From: Megalopta genalis
Lineage: Eukaryota > Arthropoda > Insecta > Hymenoptera > Halictidae
Direction: 5' to 3'
Length of the DNA: 64,000 nucleotides
Assembly: GCF_051020955.1 (NCBI RefSeq)
Contig: NW_027477059.1
Coordinates: 1 to 64,000 of the forward strand
Numbering within the stretch: the stretch's first letter is position 1; each line of letters opens with the position of its first letter. A program made the translations under genes and the position numbers. The notes under the pieces are model-generated. The model worked only from the letters and a program-made list of their open reading frames with translations, had not been told where the DNA came from and searched no databases. Of the stretch, positions 63,840 through 64,000 are shown piece after piece.

Positions 63840-64000
63840 CAAATGGTTTAGCTGCAAATATTTGTGATATACATGATTTAGCTACAACTGCATGCGAAAC
63901 AAACGAGTTAACTTCAAATCCATGCGAAACACATGAGTTAGCTTCAAATCAATGCTAAGTAGAAAGCTTAGCTTCAAATCCATGGGAATCAAATGGTTTA

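Larger units (their letters stand above)
1..64000. repeat. 30-bp minisatellite array filling the window
   Basis: Every line of the window can be laid out in 30-base steps that begin TTAGCTTCAAAT, carry an ATGCGAA core in the middle and end in a variable stretch such as CACATGAT or AAACGAG. I found no stretch longer than about 15 bases that does not fit. The unit is about 37% GC and the array holds about 2,100 units. Units are directly adjacent with no spacers. There is no recognisable gene, RNA gene or mobile element within it, and both ends of the window lie inside the array, so its real length is greater than 64 kb. The size and nested organisation are typical of eukaryotic satellite DNA; the family itself I do not recognise. 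Confidence 0.97.

Noticed and set aside
1..64000. CRISPR array (regular 30-bp repeats)
   Set aside because: Repeats are directly adjacent without unique spacers, variable positions lie inside the units, and there are no cas-like genes.
1..64000. Known centromeric motif (CENP-B box) or telomere repeat
   Set aside because: I see no CENP-B-box-like sequence and no TTAGGG-type tracts; the recurrent TTAGCTTC is part of the 30-bp unit, not a telomere repeat.

Overview
The whole 64 kb window is one uninterrupted minisatellite array. I see no single-copy DNA, no gene with start, body and stop of its own, no tRNA or rRNA gene, no transposon and no CRISPR array. The basic unit is 30 bp (about 37% GC; roughly 2,100 units). 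Five diverged versions of it (called A to E here) follow each other in fixed order, giving a 150-bp five-unit higher-order repeat. Blocks of these 150-bp repeats have themselves been duplicated many times at about 300, 749, 901, 1,051, 1,350, 1,500, 2,250, 2,821, 3,448 and 3,752 bp spacing.

Layout. 1 to about 9.9 kb is the oldest-looking part: units differ at many positions, one-base indels are common, and only a few segments of 150-400 bp are recognisably duplicated. From 9.9 to 17.7 kb the A-E order becomes clean, and a recurrent eight-unit 'punctuation' cassette with a perfect hairpin unit (GTCAAC-GCGAA-GTTGAC) and a 31-bp unit appears. From 17.7 to 28 kb there are near-identical 1,051-bp modules, 1,500-bp and 2,250-bp duplications. 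From 28.3 to 46.3 kb there are large mosaic modules that start with a 749-bp block, including a 3,448-bp tandem duplication (35,376-38,823 and 38,824-42,271) in which I found no difference at the lines compared. From 46.3 to 49 kb there is a 1,350-bp duplication; from 49 to 56.8 kb a 901-bp tandem duplication and a long-range (6,033 bp) duplication; from 56.8 to 64 kb further 300-, 1,051- and 2,734-bp repeats. The array runs off both ends of the window.

Reading frames. The consensus unit is a multiple of three and happens to be open in three of six frames: one forward (ten-residue repeats with one cysteine each) and two reverse. All three are repeatedly closed by stops or shifted by 29- and 31-bp units, and the interrupting variants have been amplified along with the rest. 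I therefore do not call any coding sequence; the open frames of 60-436 codons are best explained as products of the repeat.

Organism. A satellite array of this size with nested higher-order structure points to a eukaryotic chromosome (inference). CpG, present once in almost every unit, is not depleted, which argues against heavily CpG-methylated germline DNA such as that of vertebrates or many plants. I cannot name the species or say whether the array is centromeric, subtelomeric or interstitial.
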